In this document: piece by piece, positions 7,500-16,003 of the stretch
Numbering within the stretch: position 1 is the stretch's first letter
Layout of the letters: each line of letters starts with the position of its first letter
Source of the DNA: Dehalococcoidia bacterium
GTDB taxonomy: Bacteria > Chloroflexota > Dehalococcoidia > Lucifugimonadales > UBA3495
Assembly (NCBI GenBank): GCA_012959605.1
Contig: DUCU01000018.1
Location: 3,459 to 35,789 of the forward strand
DNA: 32,331 nt
Direction: 5' to 3'
The notes under the pieces: model-generated
Database searches by the model: none
Seen by the model: the letters and a program-made list of their open reading frames with translations, nothing else
What the model was told of the DNA's origin: nothing
Made by a program: the position numbers and the translations under genes

Positions 7500-8738
7500 T
7501 TATCTAGTGAAATCCGGGGATTCAGGAACTTTTAGCCCCAGGATAGCCGCGGCTACGACGGCCGCTAGCAGACACATTACTCCAACCATGGAAAATCCGC
7601 CGAGGGCTAACGCCAGCCCTCCGATGGCAGAGCCTCCAATCGCCCCCAGTTGATTGCTAGAGGCCCAGAATCCGAGAGCTGTAGCGGGAGACGATTCCGA
7701 GAGTTCGGTCAATCGGGTGGTCAGGATTGGCCAGCCAACGCTAAAAAAACAAGCGGCACCCAAGGCTAACGCTATTACGGTCCACTCGGATAACCCTCCA
7801 GAGAACAGTATGACCGAAGCAATCCCTCCTCCCAAGAAACAGAACATAGTCGTGCTAAGTCGGCTGGGGCGCCCGGCCACTATTCCTCCGGCAAACGCAC
7901 CGGCGATAGCGCCTATCCCGACCAACACCAGGGGCAGAACAGTTTCCTTGGTGCTCATTCCATATTCCTTAGTGAGATAGGCTGCTAGGTAACTAAGCAT
8001 AGCGAAGTACACCATGCGCTGGGCCACATTGGTTGAGAATAGGAACCACAAGGCGGGTTTGGAAGCTACCTGTTTGTAACGCCCGATCAAGCTTATCGAA
8101 TCGCTGCTACTCGACCGAGTTCCGGGGTACCATTTCCACGCCAGCATCCAGATGACGGCGGCCAATGCTCCGAAGGCGACAAATGATCCTTGCCATCCAC
8201 CTACTTGCACTAACACGGCCGCCGCTGGAGCACCCAACGCAGCACCGATGATGCCGGTGCCCATCAGCCTTCCGAAGTATTTGCCGCGGTTTCTTGGCGA
8301 CACCAAATCAGCTACGACCCCTCCGCTGTTGGGCGGGAGCATCCCTGACCCTAAGCCTGTTACGATGCGGAAGGCAAACATCATCTCGTAATTTACCGAT
8401 ACGGCAGATAACATTAGACCCAGAGTGATGAGTCCAAGCCCTGTAAGGGCTATGGGGCGTCTTCCGTAGGAATCTGATACCGGACCAACGAGGGGTGCGA
8501 TGATTGCCCAGCCTATGAAATTCGCGGATGCGAACTGACCTGCCATAGCCAGAGACGTATCAAATTCATCTGACAGACCGACTAGCAATGGCCCCATCAT
8601 CAAAGAGACAGCCATCACTAAGAAGAAACAAGCGGATAGCACTATGAGAACCATAGTAGGTAGGCTGTCTTGGGTGCGGGTGGGAGTCACAGCAGCATAG
8701 TAGCATAGGGTCACCGTATCCCCGCTGACCGCCTCCAT
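7500..8738 (-). CDS. MFS transporter
   Basis: A 412-residue integral membrane protein with about twelve hydrophobic segments. It carries the MFS loop-2/3 signature GPVSDSYGRRP (about residues 84-94) and a glycine-rich RIVTGLGSGMLPP segment. It belongs to the broad drug/metabolite efflux-like MFS group; the substrate cannot be assigned. The start is uncertain: ATG at 8738 has little ribosome site, while GTG eight codons later (8714) follows GGGGA at about 5 bases, and the first membrane helix begins only near residue 28. No enzyme gene is fused or closely coupled to it. It converges on the tRNA cluster and shares the terminator at 7377-7414. Confidence 0.9.
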   Translation of the reverse strand: MEAVSGDTVTLCYYAAVTPTRTQDSLPTMVLIVLSACFFLVMAVSLMMGPLLVGLSDEFDTSLAMAGQFASANFIGWAIIAPLVGPVSDSYGRRPIALTGLGLITLGLMLSAVSVNYEMMFAFRIVTGLGSGMLPPNSGGVVADLVSPRNRGKYFGRLMGTGIIGAALGAPAAAVLVQVGGWQGSFVAFGALAAVIWMLAWKWYPGTRSSSSDSISLIGRYKQVASKPALWFLFSTNVAQRMVYFAMLSYLAAYLTKEYGMSTKETVLPLVLVGIGAIAGAFAGGIVAGRPSRLSTTMFCFLGGGIASVILFSGGLSEWTVIALALGAACFFSVGWPILTTRLTELSESSPATALGFWASSNQLGAIGGSAIGGLALALGGFSMVGVMCLLAAVVAAAILGLKVPESPDFTR

Positions 8739-8988
8739 TTAGCACGGTGTCTCATGCATTCGGGGACGTCTGCAGGAGAGCGGCTTGATGCGCAGTAAGA
8801 TTCCATATCACTCGTTAGCTACCGGGTCCGTGTGGTTGCCAGACTGGGGTCGATGGCGGTTGTAGCATGAGCGAACCAATCAGATCTAACCTCTTCTGCA
8901 TGTCAAACCTGTAGCGGACCGCCACAAAGATGCGGGGTCAATTTGGCAAGGGGAAATAGACGGGATTAAGCCTAATCTGGCCGAAACC

Positions 8989-9471
8989 TTACTCTTTTGA
9001 GAGTGGAACCAAAACCACCAAGCGCATGCCGCGGTCAACACGGTCGCCTTCTTGTACCGACACTCGTTGGACCGTGCCCTGCCGAGGGGATTTAACGATC
9101 TGCTCGGTTTTCATGGACTCGATTATCACCAAGTCCTGACCGGCCTCCACAACGTCATCTGCGGCGACGTGGACAGCAATCACCACCCCCGGAACCGGAC
9201 ACACAATGTCGTCGCTGGCCGCTTGTCCGGCCTTCTGCGACCGGGCTACTGGGGTAGGCGGGATGAATACATAAGACTCACCTGCGATCCACAGGTGCAC
9301 CTCCTGACCCGCCCGTTGGGCCAAAAACGACACCGTGCGGCCATCAGCCAGGCTGATTTTCCCTTCCCACCGGCCCGGTGATGACACAACAACATCAAAT
9401 GCGCCGTCAAAAACCACGGCTTCCGAGTCCGCCTGCGGCGGTTGGACCTGCTGCAACCTGCGGGTTGTCAT
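8989..9471 (-). CDS. Biotinyl carrier (BT-BCCP) subunit of acyl-CoA carboxylase
   Basis: A 160-residue protein. The N-terminal half (about 18-72, ending HLWIAGESYVFI) resembles the BT linker domain of methylcrotonyl/propionyl-CoA carboxylase alpha chains. The C-terminal half (about 88-157) is a biotinyl domain with ESMKTE; Lys121 is the expected biotin attachment site (families usually have E[AS]MKM). It carries carboxybiotin between the BC and CT subunits. Its ATG overlaps the stop of the BC gene by four bases (ATGA, 9468-9471), so translation is probably coupled. BC (503) plus this chain (160) adds up to the length of a normal fused alpha subunit, so the alpha chain appears split at the BC/BT boundary. 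Confidence 0.93.
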   Translation of the reverse strand: MTTRRLQQVQPPQADSEAVVFDGAFDVVVSSPGRWEGKISLADGRTVSFLAQRAGQEVHLWIAGESYVFIPPTPVARSQKAGQAASDDIVCPVPGVVIAVHVAADDVVEAGQDLVIIESMKTEQIVKSPRQGTVQRVSVQEGDRVDRGMRLVVLVPLSKE

Positions 9472-10979
9472 GGGAACACCGACTTCGAGAGCCCTTGCCA
9501 GGGTCCCTGGGTGTCTTGGACCGCTCCGGTCTCCCTACGGACAGTGTTGCTGCCGTTGGCCTGCCAAAAACCCTCGGCAATCTCGACGGCAGCCGCCTGC
9601 AACTGGCCTGAGTCTGGTGTTGCGGTCAGATCAGGATGCTTGGCGATGAACCCTGTGTCGTAATCACCGCCGACGAACTCCGGGTGAGCGAGAGCCCGCA
9701 GCAAGAAGGAAATGTTGGTGGTGACGCCCAGTACTGGGAAAGTCTCCAATGCCCGCAGCATCCGACCAATGGCACTCTGCCTGTCTGGCCCCCAAGCCAC
9801 CAACTTGGCCAACATGGAGTCATAGTAAGCGGTGATCTCCTGGCCTTCAGCCACGCCCGAGTCCAAACGGATGCCCATGCCTGATGGTGGACGCCAAGAC
9901 AATAATCGACCAACCGATGGCGCAAAATTACTGTAGGGGTCTTCGGCGTAAATCCGGCATTCCAGGGCGTGACCGGTGGACTGAATGTCGTCTTGAGATA
10001 AGGTAATCAGCTCTCCGGCAGCAATCCGAGTCTGCCACTCCACCATATCCAACTTGAGGGTTTCCTCCGTGATTGGGTGTTCCACCTGGATGCGGGCGTT
10101 CATCTCAAGGAAATAGTATTCACCGGTCTGAGCATCCACTAGAAATTCGACGGTGCCGACGTTGGTGTAGCCCGCCGACTGAGCCATGGCCACAGCCGAA
10201 GCCGCCATCGATTGTCTCAGTTCATCGTTTTTCAGGGCTGGCGACGGCGTTTCTTCAACGATTTTCTGGTAGCGACGCTGCACGCTGCATTCCCGCTCCA
10301 GTAAGTGCAATGTCTTGCCGGAAGAATCCGCCAGCACTTGGAACTCCACGTGCCGGGCCGCCGGTATGTACCGCTCCAAGAACACTCGCCCGTCACCGAA
10401 CGCCGAGCTTGCCTCGCGACTGGCCGACTCCAACGCTTGGGCCAAGTCCTCTGCCCGCTCCACAATACGCATGCCACGGCCACCACCGCCCGCTGCGGCC
10501 TTCACCAGCAATGGCAAGTCAATTTGAGCCACCAGAGCGTCAGGTGGGGAGTCGCCGGGCAACCACGTGGCTGAGCTTGGGACCACTGGCACGCCAGCCC
10601 CAACGGCAGCCTCTTTGGATCGTATCTTGTCGCCCAGAAGTTCAATGGTCGCAGGGCTGGGGCCGATAAAAACCAGCCCGGCTGCGGCACAGTCACTACT
10701 AAATGCTGGGTTTTCCGCCAAGAATCCATAGCCAGGGTGCACCGCTTCAGCTCCGCATTGGAGCGCAAGTTCAATAATCTTGCCCCGATCCAAATACGTT
10801 TCCTCGGCCGTGGAGCCGACCAGACTATAGGCTTCGTCCGCCAGGGCAACGTGGGGTGCGTTGGCGTCCGGGTCCGAATACACCGCGACCGTAGCAATCC
10901 CCATTGCTTGCAGTGTCTGCAAGACTCTGACCGCAATCTCTCCCCGGTTGGCGACCAATATCTTGGAAAACATAGCCAT
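9468..10979 (-). CDS. Biotin carboxylase subunit of acyl-CoA carboxylase
   Basis: A 503-residue ATP-grasp biotin carboxylase, which carboxylates biotin with ATP and bicarbonate. It opens with FSKILVANRGEIA, then HPGYGFLAEN (substrate pocket), the glycine-rich ATP loop KAAAGGGGRGM and the catalytic segment EMNARIQVEHPITE. ECRIYAEDP and YYDSMLAKL complete the C-terminal BC domain. The preferred start is the ATG at 10979, which overlaps the stop of the CT gene (TAATG); another ATG two codons on (10973) is also possible. The frame stays open upstream to 11000. The chain ends about where a fused alpha subunit would enter its BT domain. It is the middle gene of a CT-BC-BCCP operon. Confidence 0.95.
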   Translation of the reverse strand: MAMFSKILVANRGEIAVRVLQTLQAMGIATVAVYSDPDANAPHVALADEAYSLVGSTAEETYLDRGKIIELALQCGAEAVHPGYGFLAENPAFSSDCAAAGLVFIGPSPATIELLGDKIRSKEAAVGAGVPVVPSSATWLPGDSPPDALVAQIDLPLLVKAAAGGGGRGMRIVERAEDLAQALESASREASSAFGDGRVFLERYIPAARHVEFQVLADSSGKTLHLLERECSVQRRYQKIVEETPSPALKNDELRQSMAASAVAMAQSAGYTNVGTVEFLVDAQTGEYYFLEMNARIQVEHPITEETLKLDMVEWQTRIAAGELITLSQDDIQSTGHALECRIYAEDPYSNFAPSVGRLLSWRPPSGMGIRLDSGVAEGQEITAYYDSMLAKLVAWGPDRQSAIGRMLRALETFPVLGVTTNISFLLRALAHPEFVGGDYDTGFIAKHPDLTATPDSGQLQAAAVEIAEGFWQANGSNTVRRETGAVQDTQGPWQGLSKSVFP

Positions 10980-12586
10980 TACATCCGGAACACACCCCAA
11001 CGCGACTCGGGAATGGGCACATTCATGGCGGCGGCAAGGCCCAGACCGACCACGTCACGGGTGTCTTTGGGGTCAATTATGCCGTCGTCCCAAAGTCGGG
11101 CGGTGCTGTAATAAGGGCTGCCTTCCACTTCATATTTCTCAATGATGGGCCGATGGATCTCTTCCATCTCCTCTTCCGTCAAAGTCTTGCCCTGCCGCGC
11201 TGCTTGGTCGGAACGCACCGACAGCAACACACCAGCCGCTTGAGGTCCGCCCATGACCGAAATTCTGGAGTTAGGCCAGGCCCACAAGAACCGGGGCTGG
11301 TAGGCGCGACCGCACATGCCATAATTGCCGGCCCCAAATGAGCTGCCAATAATCACTGTAAACTTGGGGACTGCCGCGTTGGTCACGGCCATTACCATCT
11401 TGGCGCCGTCTTTGGCGATGCCACCAGCCTCGTATTCCCGGCCTACCATGAACCCCGTGATGTTCTGCAGGAATAGCAGTGGAATGCGGCGGTGGGCGCA
11501 AAGCTCGATGAAATGGGTGCCTTTAAGCGCGCTCTCCGAGAATAAGACCCCGTTACTGGCGACGATTCCTACACGATATCCCCAGATCCGGGCGAACCCG
11601 CAGACCAGCGTCTCGCCGTAATTTTCTTTGAATTCCTGGAACCGGCTACCGTCCACAATGCGGGCAATGACCTCTCGCACGTCATACTGCCGCCTGGTAT
11701 CGGATGGGATGACCCCGTAAATTTCCCCAGGATCATAAAGCGGCAGCTCGGGCTCGAATACCTCTAAGCCAGGGTTTCCGGGGTAGACGAAATTCTCGGC
11801 GATGTTCCGAGCGATGTTCAGCGCATGCTCGTCATCCATTGCGTAGTGATCAGCCACGCCGGACTGCCTGGTGTGCACATCAGCGCCGCCCAGGGTCTCG
11901 GCGTCAACCTCCTCGCCGGTGGCGGCCCGTACCAGCGGTGGGCCTGCCAAGAAGATGGTTCCCTGCTGTTGCACAATCACAACTTCGTCGCTCATGGCCG
12001 GGATGTAAGCGCCACCGGCCGTACAGGATCCCATCACCACCGCCAATTGAGGGATGCTCTCCGCCGACATTTGTGACTGGTTGTAGAAAATCCGGCCAAA
12101 ATGATCGCGGTCTGGGAAAACGTCAGCCTGCAGCGGCAAGAATGCACCGCCAGAATCCACCAGGTATATGCAGGGCAGGCGGTTTTCCAGAGCAATCTCC
12201 TGCGCCCGTAGATGTTTCTTCACAGTAATCGGGTAGTAGGTGCCGCCTTTAACGGTGGCATCGTTGGCCACCACTACCACCTGCTTCCCATGAATGATTC
12301 CAATGCCGGTGACAATACCACCGCCAGGGCTATCATCGTCATACATCTGCCAGCCAGCCAGAGGGCTGAACTCTAAGAACGGAGTTCCCGGGTCCAGCAA
12401 TGCCTGCACCCGGTCGCGGACAAGCATCTTTCCCCGGCTTAGGTGGAGTTTGGCGGCGTCGGTGTCACCACGCTCGCGCACCAACTGCAGGCTCTCGGTC
12501 AATTCGGAGGTCAGCGACTTCATATGTTTCTCGTTTTCTTTGAAGTCCTGGCCTTGCGTCTGAATATTTGACTCTATCGCATCCAT
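10979..12586 (-). CDS. Carboxyltransferase (beta) subunit, methylcrotonyl-CoA carboxylase type
   Basis: A 535-residue crotonase-fold carboxyltransferase, which transfers CO2 from carboxybiotin to an acyl-CoA. The best-conserved parts are [13 protein letters not shown] and [17 protein letters not shown] in the N-lobe, and [32 protein letters not shown] and [13 protein letters not shown] in the C-lobe. These are characteristic of 3-methylcrotonyl-CoA and geranyl-CoA carboxylases rather than acetyl- or propionyl-CoA carboxylase. That suggests leucine or isoprenoid breakdown, though no other gene of either pathway is in the window. The ATG at 12586 has AAGG about 6 bases upstream. It is first gene of the operon, with a promoter-like site at 12634-12663. 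Confidence 0.95.
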   Translation of the reverse strand: MDAIESNIQTQGQDFKENEKHMKSLTSELTESLQLVRERGDTDAAKLHLSRGKMLVRDRVQALLDPGTPFLEFSPLAGWQMYDDDSPGGGIVTGIGIIHGKQVVVVANDATVKGGTYYPITVKKHLRAQEIALENRLPCIYLVDSGGAFLPLQADVFPDRDHFGRIFYNQSQMSAESIPQLAVVMGSCTAGGAYIPAMSDEVVIVQQQGTIFLAGPPLVRAATGEEVDAETLGGADVHTRQSGVADHYAMDDEHALNIARNIAENFVYPGNPGLEVFEPELPLYDPGEIYGVIPSDTRRQYDVREVIARIVDGSRFQEFKENYGETLVCGFARIWGYRVGIVASNGVLFSESALKGTHFIELCAHRRIPLLFLQNITGFMVGREYEAGGIAKDGAKMVMAVTNAAVPKFTVIIGSSFGAGNYGMCGRAYQPRFLWAWPNSRISVMGGPQAAGVLLSVRSDQAARQGKTLTEEEMEEIHRPIIEKYEVEGSPYYSTARLWDDGIIDPKDTRDVVGLGLAAAMNVPIPESRWGVFRM

Positions 12587-12633
12587 CGCCTTGGTCCATC
12601 GCCTGGAAGAGTGGGTAGAATAATTATGATGTA

Positions 12634-12663
12634 TTATGCGTCCAAAACCCAGGTTTGCTCAAC
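12634..12663 (-). promoter_or_regulatory. Candidate promoter of the acyl-CoA carboxylase operon
   Basis: On the minus strand TTGAGC (12663-12658) and CATAAT (12639-12634) are 18 bases apart. The transcript would start near 12627, about 40 bases before the CT start codon. An AT-rich stretch around 12617-12640 supports a promoter here. On the plus strand, TACAAT at 12702-12707 could be the -10 box of the divergent RidA-like gene, but I see no matching -35. Confidence 0.42.
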
Positions 12664-12774
12664 GGGCCCATTACGGATACGGAGCCGGGTTGCGGCTGGG
12701 TTACAATAGCCCGACATCGGCGTACCCCTGAAATTTCCGCCGTTCCTAAAACTTAAGACATAGAGGTGTTTCAA

Positions 12775-13155
12775 ATGGATTTTGAACGTAAGAACTACCC
12801 AAAATTATCACAACCTTCCGGAGCCTTTCACCATTCAGTGCGTTCCGGCAACATGCTGTTCATTGCCGGTAGCACCGCCGGAGGAACCGATGCTGCCACT
12901 GGTGACATTGCCGCCCAAACCGAGGCTATCTTAGATAAATTTGAGCACATCCTAGCCGAGAACGGCGCCACTCTGGCCAACGTAATCAAGGTGACCAGTT
13001 TTGTCACCGACCTGAGAGAAGGCCCCGCCGCCGGCGAGGTCCGCCTCAAACGCTTTGCCGGAGCATTCCCCGCCAGCACCCAGGTGCAGGTGGCCGCGCT
13101 GGGTACTCCCGACCTCAAAATTGAGATCGACGCCATAGCGATACTTCCCGACTAG
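12775..13155 (+). CDS. RidA (YjgF/UK114) family protein lacking the catalytic arginine
   Basis: A 126-residue RidA-family protein. Classical RidA hydrolyses reactive enamine/imine intermediates released by PLP enzymes. The fold marks are present: LFIAGSTAGG, the VIKVTSFVTDL strand and the C-terminal KIEIDAIAI. In imine-deaminating RidA the C-terminal region reads FPARS, where the arginine holds the substrate carboxylate. Here it reads FPAST (98-102), so Ser101 replaces that arginine. It is therefore more like the Arg-less Rid subfamilies, whose function is poorly known. The ATG at 12775 has GAGGTG 6 bases upstream; an in-frame GTG at 12766 lies within that site and is less likely. The PLP-enzyme gene follows after 56 bp. 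Confidence 0.93.
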   Translation: MDFERKNYPKLSQPSGAFHHSVRSGNMLFIAGSTAGGTDAATGDIAAQTEAILDKFEHILAENGATLANVIKVTSFVTDLREGPAAGEVRLKRFAGAFPASTQVQVAALGTPDLKIEIDAIAILPD

Positions 13156-13211
13156 AACCAAATTAACCAACAACTTTTCAGGCTCTATCAGGCACAAGAT
13201 TGGAGAAGAGA

Positions 13212-14360
13212 ATGAGCACCGACGACTGGGGAAGCATCTATAAAGAACTGGGCGTCACGCCTGTGATCAACGCCACTGGCAGCGTGACCATGCTCGGCGG
13301 ATCTACCCCAGCGCCAGAGGTCTTGGAGGCCATGGACCGGGCTAACGGCGCTTACGTTCCCCTGATGGAGCTTGAAGAGCGGGCCGGAGAAGCCATCGCC
13401 AAAATGGTAGACGTACCCGCGGCCTACATAACCTCTGGCGCAGGATCGGCCCTCACCCTGGCCACTGCCGCCTGCATGGCCGGCGATGACGACGCCAAGA
13501 TTCAACGACTGCCCGACACCACCGGCATGAAGAATGAGATTCTGATCCAGGCCCGCCAGCGCTATTGGTATGACCGCTGCCTGGAGTTGGCTGGTGCCAA
13601 GTTAGTCCAGTTTGGCAGTGAAGAAGGCACGTCTCGCAAAAATCTGGAAAACGCCATCGGCCCCAACACTGCGGCGGTACACTACTACGCTGTGATCCAA
13701 GAACCTGACCCGCAGGCGCTGTCCCTGGAAGACACAATTGAGATCGCCCACGCCAAGGGTGTGCCGGTGCTGGTGGACGCAGCCGGGCAGATTTACCCGC
13801 TTGACCTGTTTGGCAGCTACGTCCGAATGGGAGCCGATTTCCAATGCACCGCCGCCAAGTACATGAGTTCGCCCCAGTCCACCGGTTTAGCCTTTGGAAG
13901 CGAGGACATGATTCGCAAACTGGCGCTGCAGACCTTCGTCAGCTACGAAGGTCGGCGAGTGAGGGGTGTTGGTCGTCCCCAAAAGGTGGACCGGCAGGAG
14001 ATGGTTGGCGTGGTGGCCGCCGTTAGGCGTTGGATGACCATGAACCATGAGGAGCGTCTGGCCGACACCGAGACCAAGTGCCGAAACATGTTTGCCCCGC
14101 TACTGGGCATCCCTGGCGTTACGGTGGAAATGATGGACAACATTATTGGCCATCAACCCTACGGCGTAACTCTGGAGGTTGACGCTGCGGTAGCCGGCAT
14201 CTCTTGCCATGAGATTGTGGACCGGCTGAAAGCCGGCGACCCGCCCATCTGGACGCGTGTCCGGGAAGGCGACACTGGGATCGTCCTCCACGCGTTCGGC
14301 CTGAATGAAGGAGAGGACAAGGTCGTTGGGGCAACGATAGCAGGGCTGTTTGTAAGGTAA
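13212..14360 (+). CDS. PLP-dependent enzyme of the SelA / D-glucosaminate-6-phosphate ammonia-lyase type
   Basis: A 382-residue fold-type-I PLP enzyme. It begins in the style of SelA/DgaE-like lyases (LGVTPVINATGSVTMLGGS). VPVLVDAAGQ (about 184-193) supplies the aspartate that contacts the pyridine nitrogen, and Lys216 in CTAAKYMSSPQSTG is the expected Schiff-base lysine. SelA itself is longer and has an extra N-terminal domain. The shorter form and the lack of sec genes here favour an amino-acid or amino-sugar-acid lyase/aldolase over selenium transfer. The ATG at 13212 with GGAG about 6 bases upstream is preferred to the in-frame TTG at 13200. Sharing a transcript with a RidA-family gene fits an enzyme that releases an enamine. 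Confidence 0.9.
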   Translation: MSTDDWGSIYKELGVTPVINATGSVTMLGGSTPAPEVLEAMDRANGAYVPLMELEERAGEAIAKMVDVPAAYITSGAGSALTLATAACMAGDDDAKIQRLPDTTGMKNEILIQARQRYWYDRCLELAGAKLVQFGSEEGTSRKNLENAIGPNTAAVHYYAVIQEPDPQALSLEDTIEIAHAKGVPVLVDAAGQIYPLDLFGSYVRMGADFQCTAAKYMSSPQSTGLAFGSEDMIRKLALQTFVSYEGRRVRGVGRPQKVDRQEMVGVVAAVRRWMTMNHEERLADTETKCRNMFAPLLGIPGVTVEMMDNIIGHQPYGVTLEVDAAVAGISCHEIVDRLKAGDPPIWTRVREGDTGIVLHAFGLNEGEDKVVGATIAGLFVR

Positions 14361-14396
14361 TTAAAAATTGTGTCTCAAATCTGAGAGTCGAATCCG

Positions 14397-14873
14397 ATGA
14401 GCACAAAAAACCAACAATCAGCGGATGACTATGTTGCAGCGCTTCCAGAAGATAGAAAGCTGGCCATCAACATGGTCCGAGACATGATTCGAAACAATCT
14501 TCCTGCGGGGTATGAGGAGACATTCCAACAAGGCATGAATTCTTACGTTATACCCCTAGAGACCTACCCGAAGACCTACACCAAATTGCCGTTGATGTTG
14601 GCCGGTCTGGCTTCTCAGAAAAACTACATGACCGTGTATCTGATGAATATCTACGGGAACCGCGATGATGAAGCCTGGTTTGTTAATCACTACAGAGCCA
14701 CGGGTAAGAAACTAAACACGGGTAAATCATGCGTCCGGTTCAAGACCATTGACGACTTCCCCATTGAGCTAATCGGAGAGGGGATTGCCCGGACTCCAGT
14801 CGCAGCGTTTCTAGAAATGTACGAATCCGTCAAAGGGAAACCTTACGGAACAAGCATTACTTCAGTTGGCTGA
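14397..14873 (+). CDS. DUF1801 domain protein
   Basis: A 158-residue DUF1801 protein (YdhG-like fold, related to the iron-chaperone-like frataxin-fold group). The N-terminus ADDYVAALPEDRK and the helix VRDMIRNNLPAGYEET are typical, followed by a conserved Y-rich core (YVIPLETYPKTY, LASQKNYMTVYLM) and FKTIDDFP. No biochemical role is established. It lies 36 bp after the PLP gene and may share its transcript, with a weak ribosome site. Its last 17 bases overlap the 3' end of the convergent arylsulfotransferase-like gene. Its base composition looks somewhat more AT-rich than that of the neighbours, judged by eye. Confidence 0.88.
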   Translation: MSTKNQQSADDYVAALPEDRKLAINMVRDMIRNNLPAGYEETFQQGMNSYVIPLETYPKTYTKLPLMLAGLASQKNYMTVYLMNIYGNRDDEAWFVNHYRATGKKLNTGKSCVRFKTIDDFPIELIGEGIARTPVAAFLEMYESVKGKPYGTSITSVG

Positions 14874-15948
14874 TCTCTTCCGGCAGGTAGTGGGTGGCAC
14901 GGAAGACGCGGTTCGCCACTGCTCCTTCTGAGTCCTCGCTGTAATGGGGATTGATGTACTCCCAGACCACGTCGCCTTCCGGGGTGACCTGAAACATGCG
15001 ACCAAACATGCCCTCCGTGATCAGAGTGTTCCCGTTGGGTAGCCGGCGCGCACCTGAGATGTAGGGACTGAAGAAATTATAGGCCGGGTTGTCAAAGTAC
15101 TCCCAAACCACTTGGTTCGTTTTGGGGTCAACCTCCACCACACGAGAGAACGGCAAGGCGTGGTTTGCGCTGTGGGAACCGTTGTCATACACCAGAATAT
15201 TTCCGTTGGGCAGCAAACTAGGGTCATGCTGTTGGGCCAGTAGCTCACCCCCAAGCCGCCAGACAATCTCGCCGGTGGCCTTGTCGATTATCCCCACTGT
15301 TGAGATGTTCCTAAAGCTAAACAGGACGCGGTCATCACCCAAGGGAACCACCGTATTGCCGTGACTCCATTCGTCTCTTAAGTCGTTGAAAGTGATGATG
15401 TCCCGTTCCAAATCCAGATGCTCAGCGGCATGCCATTCCCAAATGCGCTTTCCGGAAGCATCCACCTCAACTATGACGTCGGCCCACATACCGTTTTCGC
15501 CGGTTATCGGGTTTCCGCCTTTGACCTTAGCCGCCAGGTCCTGAGCGACCAGCTCCACCGTCAGGTAGATTGCCCCGCCGGAGGATGTCCTCCGGGCGTC
15601 ATGGTGGTGGTCTTTGTCCCGGTGTTCCCAAATCTTGTTGCCGTCCCAGTCCACCTCCATCATCACTCCGCCCTTGAATCGCTTCCAAGACTGGAACCTG
15701 TCCCACTCGTCGTCGCGGAGCTTGCCGCCGTAGAACAGGTTGCCGTTGGGCAGCAGATAGCCGTACAGACCGGGCGGATCAGGCATCGCCCAATGGTGCA
15801 CTTCCTCGCCGTCCAGGTTGAGCAGGTACACATCTCCGGGGCCGTTCATGGGTGCGTAAAGGGTATAGCCTGGGCAAGCACGGTCTCGGTCTAGAGCGGT
15901 CAGGCCGGTCTTGGTAGACCTTCGTCGGGTCTGATTATCAAGGGTCAT
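14857..15948 (-). CDS. Arylsulfotransferase (ASST)-like beta-propeller protein
   Basis: A 363-residue protein of the arylsulfotransferase family. These are six-bladed propellers that move sulfate from one phenolic ester to another without PAPS. Repeated LPNGN / W-E-Y blade motifs run through it: LLPNGNLFYGG, WEHRDKDHHHDARR (His114-116), WSHGNTVV (His196), QQHDPSLLPNGN (His241) and ARRLPNGNTLITEG. The histidines in these motifs are candidates for the sulfated catalytic His and its helpers. Enterobacterial AssT is periplasmic; this protein has no signal peptide and should be cytoplasmic. The ATG at 15948 has AGGAT about 8 bases upstream. It lies 55 bp downstream of the P450 gene and probably shares its transcript. 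Many ASST-like proteins have never been assayed, so the activity is an inference. Confidence 0.85.
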   Translation of the reverse strand: MTLDNQTRRRSTKTGLTALDRDRACPGYTLYAPMNGPGDVYLLNLDGEEVHHWAMPDPPGLYGYLLPNGNLFYGGKLRDDEWDRFQSWKRFKGGVMMEVDWDGNKIWEHRDKDHHHDARRTSSGGAIYLTVELVAQDLAAKVKGGNPITGENGMWADVIVEVDASGKRIWEWHAAEHLDLERDIITFNDLRDEWSHGNTVVPLGDDRVLFSFRNISTVGIIDKATGEIVWRLGGELLAQQHDPSLLPNGNILVYDNGSHSANHALPFSRVVEVDPKTNQVVWEYFDNPAYNFFSPYISGARRLPNGNTLITEGMFGRMFQVTPEGDVVWEYINPHYSEDSEGAVANRVFRATHYLPEEISQLK

Positions 15949-16003
15949 TTTGTTATCCTAAAAATGGTTTAAACTTTGATCCCGTTGGAAGAACTTCAAG
16001 TGC

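Noticed and set aside
8739-8988. Possible small gene or terminator between the MFS and carboxylase genes
   Set aside because: Only a weak GATTA/TAATC dyad (8964-8977) without a T-run is seen, and no ORF with a plausible start.
10073-10669. 198-codon open frame on the plus strand inside the biotin carboxylase gene
   Set aside because: Antisense shadow; Pro/Arg-rich translation with no recognisable domain, while the minus strand encodes complete ATP-grasp motifs.
13212-14360. Selenocysteine synthase SelA
   Set aside because: The chain is shorter than SelA, lacks its N-terminal domain and has no selB, selC or selD nearby; a general PLP lyase-type enzyme fits better.
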